NCBI GenBank assembly: GCA_017624085.1
Contig: JAGANU010000008.1
Location: forward strand, 32,988 to 96,987
From: Coprococcus sp.
GTDB taxonomy: Bacteria; Bacillota_A; Clostridia; Lachnospirales; Lachnospiraceae
Direction: 5' to 3'
Length of the DNA: 64,000 nucleotides
The position numbers were made by a program, and so were the translations under genes. Shown piece after piece: positions 1 through 8,156 of the stretch. Each line of letters opens with the position of its first letter. Positions within the stretch are counted from its first letter, which is position 1. Under the pieces are notes generated by a model. That model was not told the origin of the DNA. It searched no databases and saw nothing but the letters and a program-made list of their open reading frames with translations.

Positions 1-225
1 TGCTCCTATAGCAAGAAGGGATATTATCTCTGTAACTACGAACAAAACGCAGCACCCAACAGTCAGAACTGCAAAAAGCACGGTTACAATAAGATGTATC
101 AGTCTTTCGTGCATAAAAAACTCTATCTGAACAAGATGCCTCTGTATCTCCTTATCCCAATCAATATCATCCTTCGTAAGAAGCTCATCTATGTATTTAA
201 TGTATCGTTTTATCCTTTTTGCCAT
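1..225 (-). CDS. Membrane protein, C-terminus beyond the window edge
   Basis: The first 75 codons of a minus-strand gene whose 3' end lies outside the window. It starts at ATG 225 behind a GAAAGGA ribosome binding site. The N-terminus is charged and probably helical (MAKRIKRYIKYIDELL), followed from about residue 42 by a long hydrophobic stretch (LIHLIVTVLFAVLTVGCC and on) that can form one long or two membrane segments. It lies 37 bp downstream of the preceding small gene and probably belongs to the thrH operon. Function not recognised; similar short membrane proteins are common in Lachnospiraceae as far as I recall. Confidence 0.7.
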   Translation of the reverse strand, partial: MAKRIKRYIKYIDELLTKDDIDWDKEIQRHLVQIEFFMHERLIHLIVTVLFAVLTVGCCVLFVVTEIISLLAIGA

Positions 226-262
226 CCGATAATCCTTTCACATAACATTTTCCTGATAACTG

Positions 263-751
263 TTATGCCTTGTTCATAAAGTGTTCCCAGGAGGCAGTTA
301 CCTTGTCATAATAAAAGCTTAAGACATAGGATTCTTCCTCAACATCCACTATCATCTGATAGCAGGCCTTATCCCTTCCTGTCTCTAAGTCCTTATTTTC
401 CTTTGGCCTTCCCGCAAAAAATATAAGATTTCCTTCAAAGCACTTTAAAACCTGCTCATAGCAGTCCTCATCCACCGGCTTATCCGGAACAGTCTCTATC
501 AAGGTATCATTTGCATCATAGTAGCTGTGTCCCTCAAGAAGAAGCGCCTCCATATTAAGACCGATAAATCTGAGCTGCATATCACTGACATACCGGTCTG
601 TATATGTATCATTTGCCGAATTATTTTCCCTTACTACTGCTCCCTTGATTTCGAATTCAAGAAGCTCCTGCTTCTTCGAATAAATGCATCTTACAATCAA
701 TGAGTCCGCAAGGGACAATGTATCTATCTCGTTTACACTTGTATACTTCAA
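263..751 (-). CDS. Conserved hypothetical protein (possibly DUF6145 type)
   Basis: A 162-residue soluble acidic protein without signal peptide or membrane segment. The start is a TTG at 751, ten bases after GGAG, 14 bp behind the thrH stop codon, so the two genes are almost certainly cotranscribed. The sequence alternates beta-type stretches (LIVRCIYSKKQELLEFEIKG, YVLSFYYDKVTASWEHF) with loops. I associate it from memory with the Lachnospiraceae DUF6145 proteins, which have no known function; that family call is uncertain. No catalytic motif is apparent. Confidence 0.8.
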   Translation of the reverse strand: MKYTSVNEIDTLSLADSLIVRCIYSKKQELLEFEIKGAVVRENNSANDTYTDRYVSDMQLRFIGLNMEALLLEGHSYYDANDTLIETVPDKPVDEDCYEQVLKCFEGNLIFFAGRPKENKDLETGRDKACYQMIVDVEEESYVLSFYYDKVTASWEHFMNKA

Positions 752-765
752 CCTTTGGTCACTCC

Positions 766-1368
766 TTAGTCCATAGCCTTCTTGATGGCAGCAAGAAGCT
801 CATCATACTCCTCAAATGCCTCAAGCTCAGGATTGTCAGCCTTAATCTGCTCTGTGCTCTTGAAAAGGAAGCCCGCCTTGCTGGCATAAATCATTCCAAG
901 GTCATTGTGGCTGTCTCCACTCGCTATTGTATCATAACCAATTGACTGCAATGCCTTTACTGTTGTGAGCTTAGACTGTGGGCAACGCATCTTAAAGCCT
1001 GTTATCTCACCGTCATCAGCTACAATAAGCTCATTACAGAATATTGTCGGATATCCAAGCTTCTTCATAAGAGGTCCTGCAAACTGTGAAAAAGTGTCAC
1101 TGATAATAATAACCTGACCAAGCTCACGAAGTGAATCAAGGAACTCCTTTGCTCCCGGAATAGGATCAATCTTAGCTATAGTCTCCTGTATCTCCTTTAA
1201 ACCAAGTCCATGCTCCTTTAATATGCCAAGTCTCCAGTTCATCAGCTTGTCATAATCAGGCTCATCTCTTGTTGTTCTCTTAAGCTCAGGTATGCCGCTT
1301 GCCTCTGCGAATGCAATCCAAATCTCAGGCACCAAAACGCCCTCTAAATCTAAACATGTAATGTACAT
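766..1368 (-). CDS. thrH: Phosphoserine phosphatase / homoserine phosphotransferase ThrH
   Basis: A 200-residue HAD-superfamily enzyme. The N-terminus CLDLEGVLVPEIWIAFAE is nearly the signature of Pseudomonas ThrH, including the DLE form of the nucleophile motif in place of the usual DxD. Motif II is IISDTFSQ, motif III uses the Lys in CPQSKLTTV, and motif IV is ASGDSHNDLGM. ThrH dephosphorylates phosphoserine and can transfer the phosphate to homoserine, linking serine and threonine synthesis. Length matches the family (about 203). It leads a small minus-strand operon with the two genes that follow. No serA/serC or thr genes are nearby, so the physiological role here is inferred from the family. 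Confidence 0.9.
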   Translation of the reverse strand: MYITCLDLEGVLVPEIWIAFAEASGIPELKRTTRDEPDYDKLMNWRLGILKEHGLGLKEIQETIAKIDPIPGAKEFLDSLRELGQVIIISDTFSQFAGPLMKKLGYPTIFCNELIVADDGEITGFKMRCPQSKLTTVKALQSIGYDTIASGDSHNDLGMIYASKAGFLFKSTEQIKADNPELEAFEEYDELLAAIKKAMD

Positions 1369-1515
1369 AAAAATATCCTCCGTAATTTAATAATACCTGC
1401 CAATTATAGCACATATCGCTTTTACTCACAACACCCGCTGTTTTTTATATGAATAAATCATACGCACTCTTATTTGCCGATGCCGTCCCCTGACGCCTGT
1501 TCGTTCGTATCTGTT

Positions 1516-3177
1516 TTATACATTTCTAAGGCTTTCAAATGTATTGTAAATATTCAGCAGTCCATAGCCCCACTCCGGATTTGGATATGTCCTTATGTTT
1601 GGAAATCCACTTCCGGCACCGGGTCTAATTGCTCCTCTTATGAGATATCCCCTTATCTGATTGCCATTTATAAGACGGGCTCCCTGTTTCTCATAGGACC
1701 ACTCCAGCATCAATATGGCGCACCCCGCCCCATATGCTGCTGAGATAGATGTTCCGCTTCTTATAATGGTATTCCCGGAATTATCCGTACCCTCAATATT
1801 TACTCCCGGTGCAAGCACATCCGGCTTAACACGTCCATCCGCCGTGTAGCCCCTGCTGTTGTTAATATACAGATTACCATTTCTATAATCGTAGGCGCAA
1901 ACACAGATTGCAGGATCACTTCCCGCGGGGTTGGTAAGTGTTATCCCCGGATTACTCTTCAGAAACTTTGTACCAGGACTTACAAACGGATTTATTGGAA
2001 GCCAGGCATTAAAATACGGCTCCGTCTCGTAAGCAGCATATACCCTTATCTTCCATACTCCCCCTATTGGAGCAATAAAACGAAGCATTATAAGCTCCTG
2101 CTTTGCAAAGTCCTCTATAAGGAAATAATCTACATATATTATTCCTCCACCAAAAATAGGTCTTATTACCACACTTTTATCATACCTAGGCGATATTCTG
2201 TCAATAAACTCCCCCCCTGGTATTTCTATACCAACAGAATAGGTGTTGGTGGGGGGACCCCATATTTCAAGAGTGAAGCTGTCTCCCGGTGAAGCCTCCA
2301 GCTCTATCACATCATATTCATCTTCTACAGTTCCATAATAATGATGTCCCAAAAGGCCCTCATTTCCTCCTGCCACAGCAACTGCAAGTCCCTTTGTCTG
2401 TGCAATACTATCAATGTATTGCTCTAAAGAGCCTGCTCCTGTATGGCTTCCACTGTTAGAGCCAAGACCAATAAAAATACACATCGGACGCCTGAGCCTT
2501 CTTTGCTGTTCCAGTAAAAAGCCTATTCCTGTCATAATATCAGCTTCGCTGTATGCCACCACATCTGTTGGCACTCCGTATAAATCCCTCAGATTGTTCT
2601 TGGCCTGCTTTAGCTTTACACACACGATCTCTGCATTTTCAGCAACACTGATACAGGTCTCTGTGCAAAATGTTCCATGTCCCGTAATATCTGTCAATAT
2701 CCTTTGTCTCTCATCTACAGCAGCCTGTATCTCCTCCATACTATACTCCCTGCCATAGTCGTATATCGTTTCGCCAGCAGTCTCTATGGTCTGGTCCCAC
2801 GCAGCAATTATCTTACTTCTTTTATCCTCTCCTATAAAGGTACTGTTAAATATATCTATCCCTGTATCAACTATTCCAAGGAGAATACCTTTCCCTGTAA
2901 GGCCAAGTATTTTTTCCTGCTTTACACTTACCGCTCCAATCGCCTCAAGGGCACCTTCATCTGTCATCTGTCCAAACAGCTTTGGAAAAAGGTTATACTC
3001 AAGACGTGAAAAGCTTTCCATATAATCATCTGGCTTTCGCTGATACAAAATAGCATACCTGTCATCCAACACGTTGAGCTCCGATTCGCTATAATACCTA
3101 AAAAGAGCCTCCCTGTCTCCATTGTAATCAATTATATATTCCACATAATTCTCTGAATAGACGGCCTCTCTTATCAC
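1516..3177 (-). CDS. Subtilisin-like serine protease (S8, Csp-like)
   Basis: A 553-residue S8 peptidase. GTG at 3177 is chosen because GGAGGTAGC lies seven bases upstream; reading ten codons further has no such signal. The catalytic triad is intact: Asp in GIVDTGID (about 104), His in TGHGTFC (about 167), Ser in SGTSISAA (about 477), with the oxyanion Asn in GGNEG (about 272). A roughly 150-residue insert between the Asn and Ser motifs is the jelly-roll-type insertion of clostridial Csp-like subtilases. There is no signal peptide and the short N-terminal segment may be a prodomain. Csp enzymes act in spore germination in Clostridium perfringens, but Lachnospiraceae carry many paralogues of unknown role. 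Monocistronic in appearance. Confidence 0.88.
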   Translation of the reverse strand: MIREAVYSENYVEYIIDYNGDREALFRYYSESELNVLDDRYAILYQRKPDDYMESFSRLEYNLFPKLFGQMTDEGALEAIGAVSVKQEKILGLTGKGILLGIVDTGIDIFNSTFIGEDKRSKIIAAWDQTIETAGETIYDYGREYSMEEIQAAVDERQRILTDITGHGTFCTETCISVAENAEIVCVKLKQAKNNLRDLYGVPTDVVAYSEADIMTGIGFLLEQQRRLRRPMCIFIGLGSNSGSHTGAGSLEQYIDSIAQTKGLAVAVAGGNEGLLGHHYYGTVEDEYDVIELEASPGDSFTLEIWGPPTNTYSVGIEIPGGEFIDRISPRYDKSVVIRPIFGGGIIYVDYFLIEDFAKQELIMLRFIAPIGGVWKIRVYAAYETEPYFNAWLPINPFVSPGTKFLKSNPGITLTNPAGSDPAICVCAYDYRNGNLYINNSRGYTADGRVKPDVLAPGVNIEGTDNSGNTIIRSGTSISAAYGAGCAILMLEWSYEKQGARLINGNQIRGYLIRGAIRPGAGSGFPNIRTYPNPEWGYGLLNIYNTFESLRNV

Positions 3178-3224
3178 AATGCTACCTCCGGCAGCCCAAA
3201 TGCGCAATCACTATAGTATATGCA

Positions 3225-3263
3225 AAAAATCAAAAAAAATACCCACAGACTAATGCCTGTGGG
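3225..3263 (-). terminator. Rho-independent terminator after the DUF885 lipoprotein gene
   Basis: A seven-bp stem CCCACAG/CTGTGGG with an eight-base loop, followed on the minus strand by a long T-rich tract. It lies just past the stop codon of the DUF885 gene and before the protease gene, so it separates the two transcripts. Confidence 0.85.
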
Positions 3264-3286
3264 CAAATTTTTTGCAAATTAGCAAA

Positions 3287-5194
3287 CTACATTTTCTCTT
3301 CGATATATTTATCGATCTGCTGCTTCAGTATGCTGTACTGGCATGGTCCTGCATCAAGCACCGCAGTATTAAACTCCTTAGCATCAAACTTATCTCCTAA
3401 CTGTTCTTCTGCGTAGTCTCTGAGCTCCTTCATCTCATAGTATCCGGTAGAGTAGCTCTGATATACTGCAGGATCGCCTACAAGGGAGGTATACAGCTCC
3501 TGTGCCACCTCACCGTTCATGCCGTTGTTTATAAGATATTCCTTTGTTTCTTCTACCGTCCAGCCCTCATAGTGTATTCCTATATCAAGTCTTCCGCATA
3601 ACAGATAGTTAAGCTCATCATTAATCTGGTAAAGCTTTGCAACATTTGTCGGATCATCAATGCCCTCAAAATCATAGTAAGACACAGCATCATAGCATGC
3701 ATACATAGCCCATCCCTCCTTGTAGCCTAGGAAAGGAAGCGTTGTTCTTATCGGCTCCGGCTCTAAGGACATAAAATACGCGTTCTGAAGCATATGTCCC
3801 GGATATCCCTCATGTGCAAGTGTAGTCCACATTCCATCTGTATGCTTTCCATTTACTCTGATAAGATTGTTGTCCTGATCATCATATGCAGGGGGCATGT
3901 AGTATGCGAGAGTACTCTCCTGTATCTCCTCCAGACTCTTTTCAAGAGGCTTTGCAGTGAACTTTATCTTATCCATATCCGGATAATGCTCTGTTGCAGT
4001 GTCCATAAGAAGATTTACAACTTCTTCAGGACTCATATTGTCAACACCTGAGAACATATTATCAAAATGCTCTGAGAGGTAAGAAAAGGCTTCTGCGTCA
4101 GAAAGCATAATCGTGTACATCTCTGTCATAAGTGATGAAAGATTTTCATCAAGCATGGCAGCGACCTCCTCAGGTGTCTTGTCTGTTCCGGCAGCTTTTC
4201 TCATAAGATATGTGTAGTACTCCTTGCCGCCATCATAATAACATAAACCCTTGTCATTTTTTCCTGTTCCCTTCAGTGAGGTGAGCACATCTATTACATC
4301 CTGGAAGGCCGGAAGCAGGCTTTCCTTTACGATTTTCTCATTCTCCTCCTCAAAGCTTGCTATCTCGTCTTCCTGAAGAAAATCAAGAGCCTCAATATTG
4401 TCATTAAATACGCTGACCATAAAATGGTTATCTGCATTACTTATAAAGTCCTGACACTGCTCTATTACAGAATCGCACACGTCATCACTCATGAAGTAAC
4501 CCTTTTCAGACTTTGTCTTTTCAAAATCCAGATATATTCCGAAATAGTCTCTGACCATGCCAAGAACCTGAAGATATCTTTCTACATCTCCCTTGTCATC
4601 AAATCTGTAATCAGTAAAATATGTTGCTATGTTTGCCTGAAGTCCCTTCATAGGGGAAAATGGGTCATACAGATATATATAGTCATAAGCAACCTGCTCA
4701 TTTTCCATGTAATCCATGAGAATATCATAGGTGAGCTGCTGATCCTCGGCAAGCTCATCTCTGTCAAAGGACTTAAGCTTTTCAAAGGTTTCATCAAACT
4801 CTGACTTATCCTTCTCAATTCCCTCCGGGCTCATATCATCATCCCCAAGTCCAACCTCAGGCTCAGGAATTCCCATCTCATCCCCATTCTTAATCTCATA
4901 GTTATAAGTAAGGGTATCTGAGGTTACCGAATCAACATACTCTGCAAAAAGAAACTCCTCAAACTCCTTCTGAGCATCAGTATAAGAGACATTTCCTCCG
5001 GTTTTATTACCGGAAGTGGTTCCCTGTCCGTCATCCGAATCAGTACCGGGTCCTGCGTCTTCTGTGCTTTCCGAAACACCCTTATTGTACTCAAACATAC
5101 GTGAGCTGCATCCATACACTGAAAACAGCATGGCAAATGTGCAGATAACTGCCAAAAATTTTAATCCCCGTCTTTTTGTTGATTTTTTTATCAT
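3287..5194 (-). CDS. DUF885 family lipoprotein, putative zinc peptidase
   Basis: A 635-residue exported lipoprotein. Residues 1-29 are a signal peptide with a basic N-terminus, a hydrophobic core and a lipobox ending at Cys29 (SVYGC), followed by a Ser/Gly/Asp-rich linker to about residue 70. The body is the all-helical DUF885 domain, containing HEGYPGH at 461-467, the HExxxxH-type motif conserved in this family and considered zinc-binding by analogy to M2/M3-type peptidases; Glu residues downstream (YKEGWAMYA) fit the third ligand region. The likely role is extracytoplasmic peptide hydrolysis, which is inferred. GGAG precedes the ATG, and the gene stands alone between a terminator and mntP. 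Confidence 0.85.
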   Translation of the reverse strand: MIKKSTKRRGLKFLAVICTFAMLFSVYGCSSRMFEYNKGVSESTEDAGPGTDSDDGQGTTSGNKTGGNVSYTDAQKEFEEFLFAEYVDSVTSDTLTYNYEIKNGDEMGIPEPEVGLGDDDMSPEGIEKDKSEFDETFEKLKSFDRDELAEDQQLTYDILMDYMENEQVAYDYIYLYDPFSPMKGLQANIATYFTDYRFDDKGDVERYLQVLGMVRDYFGIYLDFEKTKSEKGYFMSDDVCDSVIEQCQDFISNADNHFMVSVFNDNIEALDFLQEDEIASFEEENEKIVKESLLPAFQDVIDVLTSLKGTGKNDKGLCYYDGGKEYYTYLMRKAAGTDKTPEEVAAMLDENLSSLMTEMYTIMLSDAEAFSYLSEHFDNMFSGVDNMSPEEVVNLLMDTATEHYPDMDKIKFTAKPLEKSLEEIQESTLAYYMPPAYDDQDNNLIRVNGKHTDGMWTTLAHEGYPGHMLQNAYFMSLEPEPIRTTLPFLGYKEGWAMYACYDAVSYYDFEGIDDPTNVAKLYQINDELNYLLCGRLDIGIHYEGWTVEETKEYLINNGMNGEVAQELYTSLVGDPAVYQSYSTGYYEMKELRDYAEEQLGDKFDAKEFNTAVLDAGPCQYSILKQQIDKYIEEKM

Positions 5195-5263
5195 ACCTAC
5201 TCTCCTTATTTTTAAAAATCCCTTTATGTTTGCCCCTATCTCAAAAATATATTAAAAATACAG

Positions 5264-5833
5264 TTACTTTATTACTCCAAGCCCGGTAAGAAGCGCCTTA
5301 ACTCCAATGAGGATAAGGATAATCCCACCAACGATTTCAGCCTTGGACTTATATTTTGTACCAAAAATGCTGCCTACCTTGACGCCTACTGCAGAAAGAG
5401 TAAATGTTATCACACCTATAAACAGCACTGCAAGCACAACATAGGTCACGCTAAGCTTCAAAAATGCAAAAGACACACCCACTGCAAACGCATCAATACT
5501 TGTTGCAATTGCAAGAAGAAGCATAACCTTCATGCTTAAGTCTGCATCCTCATGTTCATCCTTCCCAAAGGCTTCCTTTATCATAGAAGCTCCAATGAAC
5601 AGCAACAACGCAAATGCGATATAGTGAGCCCATTTGCTGACAAGGTCAGCAAACAGACTGCCAAGCAGGCATCCAACAGCAGGCATTAATGCCTGAAACC
5701 CGCCAAACCACAGACCAACAATAACCATGTGGCGCCCTTTTATGTTGCTAAGAGACAGACCCTTACATATGGAAACAGCAAAAGCATCCATAGAAAGCCC
5801 AACTGCAAGTAAAAACAGCTCAACAATATTCAT
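5264..5833 (-). CDS. mntP: Manganese efflux pump MntP
   Basis: A 189-residue membrane protein with six predicted helices in two homologous halves. Each half has the Asp-containing motif of the family: GLSMDAFAVSICKG near residue 17 and ATSIDAFAVGVSF near residue 110. MntP (DUF204/YebN) exports Mn(II). It begins 22 bp after clpX ends, on the same strand, so there is no room for the yybP-ykoY manganese riboswitch that often controls mntP; expression probably follows clpX. Length is typical of the family. Confidence 0.92.
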   Translation of the reverse strand: MNIVELFLLAVGLSMDAFAVSICKGLSLSNIKGRHMVIVGLWFGGFQALMPAVGCLLGSLFADLVSKWAHYIAFALLLFIGASMIKEAFGKDEHEDADLSMKVMLLLAIATSIDAFAVGVSFAFLKLSVTYVVLAVLFIGVITFTLSAVGVKVGSIFGTKYKSKAEIVGGIILILIGVKALLTGLGVIK

Positions 5834-5855
5834 ATTATTCCCTCACCCGGTGCCA

Positions 5856-7337
5856 TTATTCTGCCTTCTCTGTATCTATTGGACTAAGAGCAACTGTTCC
5901 TCTCAGTTCAATAAGCGGACTACCTTTTCCTCTTATATAATCTCCGGTTATTGTAACTCTTCCTATAGTATCATCTCTAGGAATCTGATACATAATATCT
6001 AACATAAACTTCTCAATTATAGCGCGCAACGCTCTGGCACCGGTCTTTCTTGTCATTGCTTCCTCGGCGATGGCTTCATATGCAGAGTCATCAAACTTCA
6101 AATCTACCTCATCAAGAGCAAGAAGCTTCTTGTACTGCTTTAAGATTGCATTCTTTGGCTCTTTTAGAATCTTAATATACATATCCTTATCGAGAGCTTC
6201 AAGAGTATAAAGGACAGGGAGTCTTCCAAGGAACTCGGGTATCATACCAAACTCTCTCAAATCCTCCGTTGTAACCTTTGAAAGGATATTTGGATCATCA
6301 TCATACTTGTCCTTAAGCTCAGCCTTAAAGCCCATAGAAGCCTGTTTGTTTATTCTCTGCTTAATAATATCCTCAATATCCGGGAATGCACCACCACAAA
6401 TAAACAGAATATTTCTTGTATTGATGGTAGTCATAGGAACCATCGCATTCTTACTTCCTGAACCAACAGGAACCTCAACCTCAGCTCCCTCTATAATCTT
6501 AAGAAGGCCCTGCTGAACGGATTCACCGCTTACATCACGGCTGTTTGTATTATGCTTTTTGGCGATCTTATCGATCTCATCAATAAATACGATTCCTCTT
6601 TCTGCTTTCTCCACATCATTATCTGCAACAGCAAGAAGCTTGGAAAGAACGCTCTCAACATCATCCCCGATATATCCTGCCTCAGTCAGTGTTGTGGCAT
6701 CCGTTATTGCAAGCGGAACATTTAGAAGCTTCGCAATGGTCTTTACAAGATATGTTTTACCACAACCGGTAGGTCCGACCATAAGCATGTTTGACTTTTC
6801 TATCTCTATATCGTCCATTGTATCTGTGAGCACTCTCTTGTAGTGGTTGTAAACTGCAACAGATATAACCTTCTTTGCATATTCCTGACCCACTACATAC
6901 TCATCTAACATTGCCTTAATCTTGTGAGGTGCCGGTATGGTTTTTAATGAAAGCTCAACCTCAGGTTTCTTCTCCTTTGGCGCCTTCTTCTTTACCTTCT
7001 GAGATTTTGGCATATCATTTTTCATTTTTAATTTTGACAAATCAATATTGCCCATTGGCATATTTGTAAGATCTATAAACTGCATGTTGCCAAGTCCCGG
7101 AATATTGCCAAATCCGGAGCTTGAAAAGCTGTCAAAGGACCTCTGCATACAGTCCGCGCATACACAAATATCACCGGGCATGCGTATCAGCTTTCCGGCA
7201 ACACTCTCAGGTCGTCTGCACAGATAACAATATTTTTCGTATTCGTCATCATCGTTTTTTTTGTCGCCGCTATCCTTGCTGCCTGTATTGTCATCCGAAG
7301 GCAACTTTTTATCTATATCGTCAAATTCTTCTGCCAT
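5856..7337 (-). CDS. clpX: ATP-dependent Clp protease ATP-binding subunit ClpX
   Basis: A 493-residue AAA+ unfoldase. ATG 7337 (MAEEFDD) is preferred to an ATG eight codons upstream because GGAGG lies between them. An acidic, charged N-tail leads to the zinc-binding domain (CYLC...CVCADC), then an unusually long Lys/Pro-rich linker, then the AAA+ module with Walker A GPTGCGKT, Walker B IVFIDEID, sensor and arginine-finger region EFLGRLPV. The ClpP-docking loop, normally IGF, reads MGF here (ASMGFKAEL). The canonical clpX usually sits next to clpP or tig; neither is here, so this may be a second clpX paralogue. It is cotranscribed with mntP. Confidence 0.9.
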   Translation of the reverse strand: MAEEFDDIDKKLPSDDNTGSKDSGDKKNDDDEYEKYCYLCRRPESVAGKLIRMPGDICVCADCMQRSFDSFSSSGFGNIPGLGNMQFIDLTNMPMGNIDLSKLKMKNDMPKSQKVKKKAPKEKKPEVELSLKTIPAPHKIKAMLDEYVVGQEYAKKVISVAVYNHYKRVLTDTMDDIEIEKSNMLMVGPTGCGKTYLVKTIAKLLNVPLAITDATTLTEAGYIGDDVESVLSKLLAVADNDVEKAERGIVFIDEIDKIAKKHNTNSRDVSGESVQQGLLKIIEGAEVEVPVGSGSKNAMVPMTTINTRNILFICGGAFPDIEDIIKQRINKQASMGFKAELKDKYDDDPNILSKVTTEDLREFGMIPEFLGRLPVLYTLEALDKDMYIKILKEPKNAILKQYKKLLALDEVDLKFDDSAYEAIAEEAMTRKTGARALRAIIEKFMLDIMYQIPRDDTIGRVTITGDYIRGKGSPLIELRGTVALSPIDTEKAE

Positions 7338-7469
7338 ATAATATATATCCTCCATAAGCACTGATTCGTTTACATAATAAATATGTAATGTAAAAACTAT
7401 CTTATTCGCATATAATATACCATATACAAAGCATAATTACCAACATATACAATTATGAAATTAATGTAA

Positions 7470-7502
7470 AATAAAAAAGCACCAACCTGAAAGGTTGATG
7501 CC
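7470..7502 (-). terminator. Rho-independent terminator after the Lys/Ala-rich protein gene
   Basis: Stem GCACCAACCT / AGGTTGATGC with a three-base loop, followed on the minus strand by a run of T residues. It sits 20 bp past the stop codon of the Lys/Ala-rich protein and before the clpX promoter region. Confidence 0.85.
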
Positions 7503-7522
7503 CTGTTAACAACTTCTATGGA

Positions 7523-7924
7523 TTAAAGACTGTAAGAACCTGACTCTCCATCAGCTGTATAGTATACCATACCTGTTTCTGGCTGGTAATATACGTTCAA
7601 TTCCTTAACTGTCTTCTTGCCGATAACTTCCTTAGCCTTGTCAACGATTGCTGACATCTCAATCTGTCCACCTGCAAACTCAATAAATACCTTCTCTACA
7701 GTCTTAGCTGCTGCTTCCTTCTTTGCTGGAGCCTTCTTTGCTGGAGCTGCTGCCTTCTTTGCTGGAGCTGCCTCCTTAGCTACTGTCTCCTTTGCTACTG
7801 TCTCCTTTGCTACTGTCTTCTTAGCAGCTTCCTCTTTCTTTACAGCCTCAACCTTAGCAAGTGCTGCTGCAGGAGTAGCCTTAGTTACCTTCTTTGCATC
7901 TTCTGTCTTCTTAGCTGTTGCCAT
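7523..7924 (-). CDS. Lys/Ala-rich histone H1-like protein with C-terminal DUF6465-type domain
   Basis: A 133-residue protein in two parts. Residues 1-75 are low-complexity Lys/Ala/Pro/Glu with AKETV repeated three times and several PAKKA units, much like eukaryotic H1 tails and bacterial HU-tail proteins. Residues 78-133 (beginning VEKVFIEFAGGQIEM) form a small globular domain that I associate with DUF6465 of Lachnospiraceae. GGAGG precedes the ATG by a normal distance; a terminator follows. Nucleic acid or envelope polymer binding by the basic tail is an inference; the function of the domain is unknown. The repeats make length variation among strains likely. Confidence 0.85.
   Translation of the reverse strand: MATAKKTEDAKKVTKATPAAALAKVEAVKKEEAAKKTVAKETVAKETVAKEAAPAKKAAAPAKKAPAKKEAAAKTVEKVFIEFAGGQIEMSAIVDKAKEVIGKKTVKELNVYYQPETGMVYYTADGESGSYSL
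7773..7817 (-). repeat. Three tandem 15-bp units within the Lys/Ala-rich gene
   Basis: Three head-to-tail copies of a 15-bp unit (plus-strand form TCCTTTGCTACTGTC; the first copy has A for T at its sixth base) encode the successive AKETV pentapeptides. Imperfect repeats of TTCTTTGCTGGAGC lie just to the left, encoding the PAKKA units. The copies preserve the reading frame. Confidence 0.85.
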
Positions 7925-8156
7925 GATTATTTCCTCCCATGAAAAACAATATCTATATAATCTTATGTACTTAATTTCAAGCTAGATAGATATTACTCTA
8001 TTTCTCGCTGTTTTTCAATATGAGCCTTCTCTTTTCTCCGTTTTGTCCTCTTAAAGCATTTTATTTTTTAAAAATGTAGTCACAATTAACAACCTAAAAA
8101 TGCGTGGTGAAGGAACCTCTAAACATTGCTTTAGTACATTTGCACAATAAAGGCTG

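Noticed and set aside
94..279. 61-residue plus-strand reading frame
   Set aside because: It overlaps the better supported minus-strand membrane protein (good ribosome binding site, continuous to the edge).
5834..5855. yybP-ykoY manganese riboswitch before mntP
   Set aside because: Only 22 bp separate clpX and mntP; there is no room for the aptamer.
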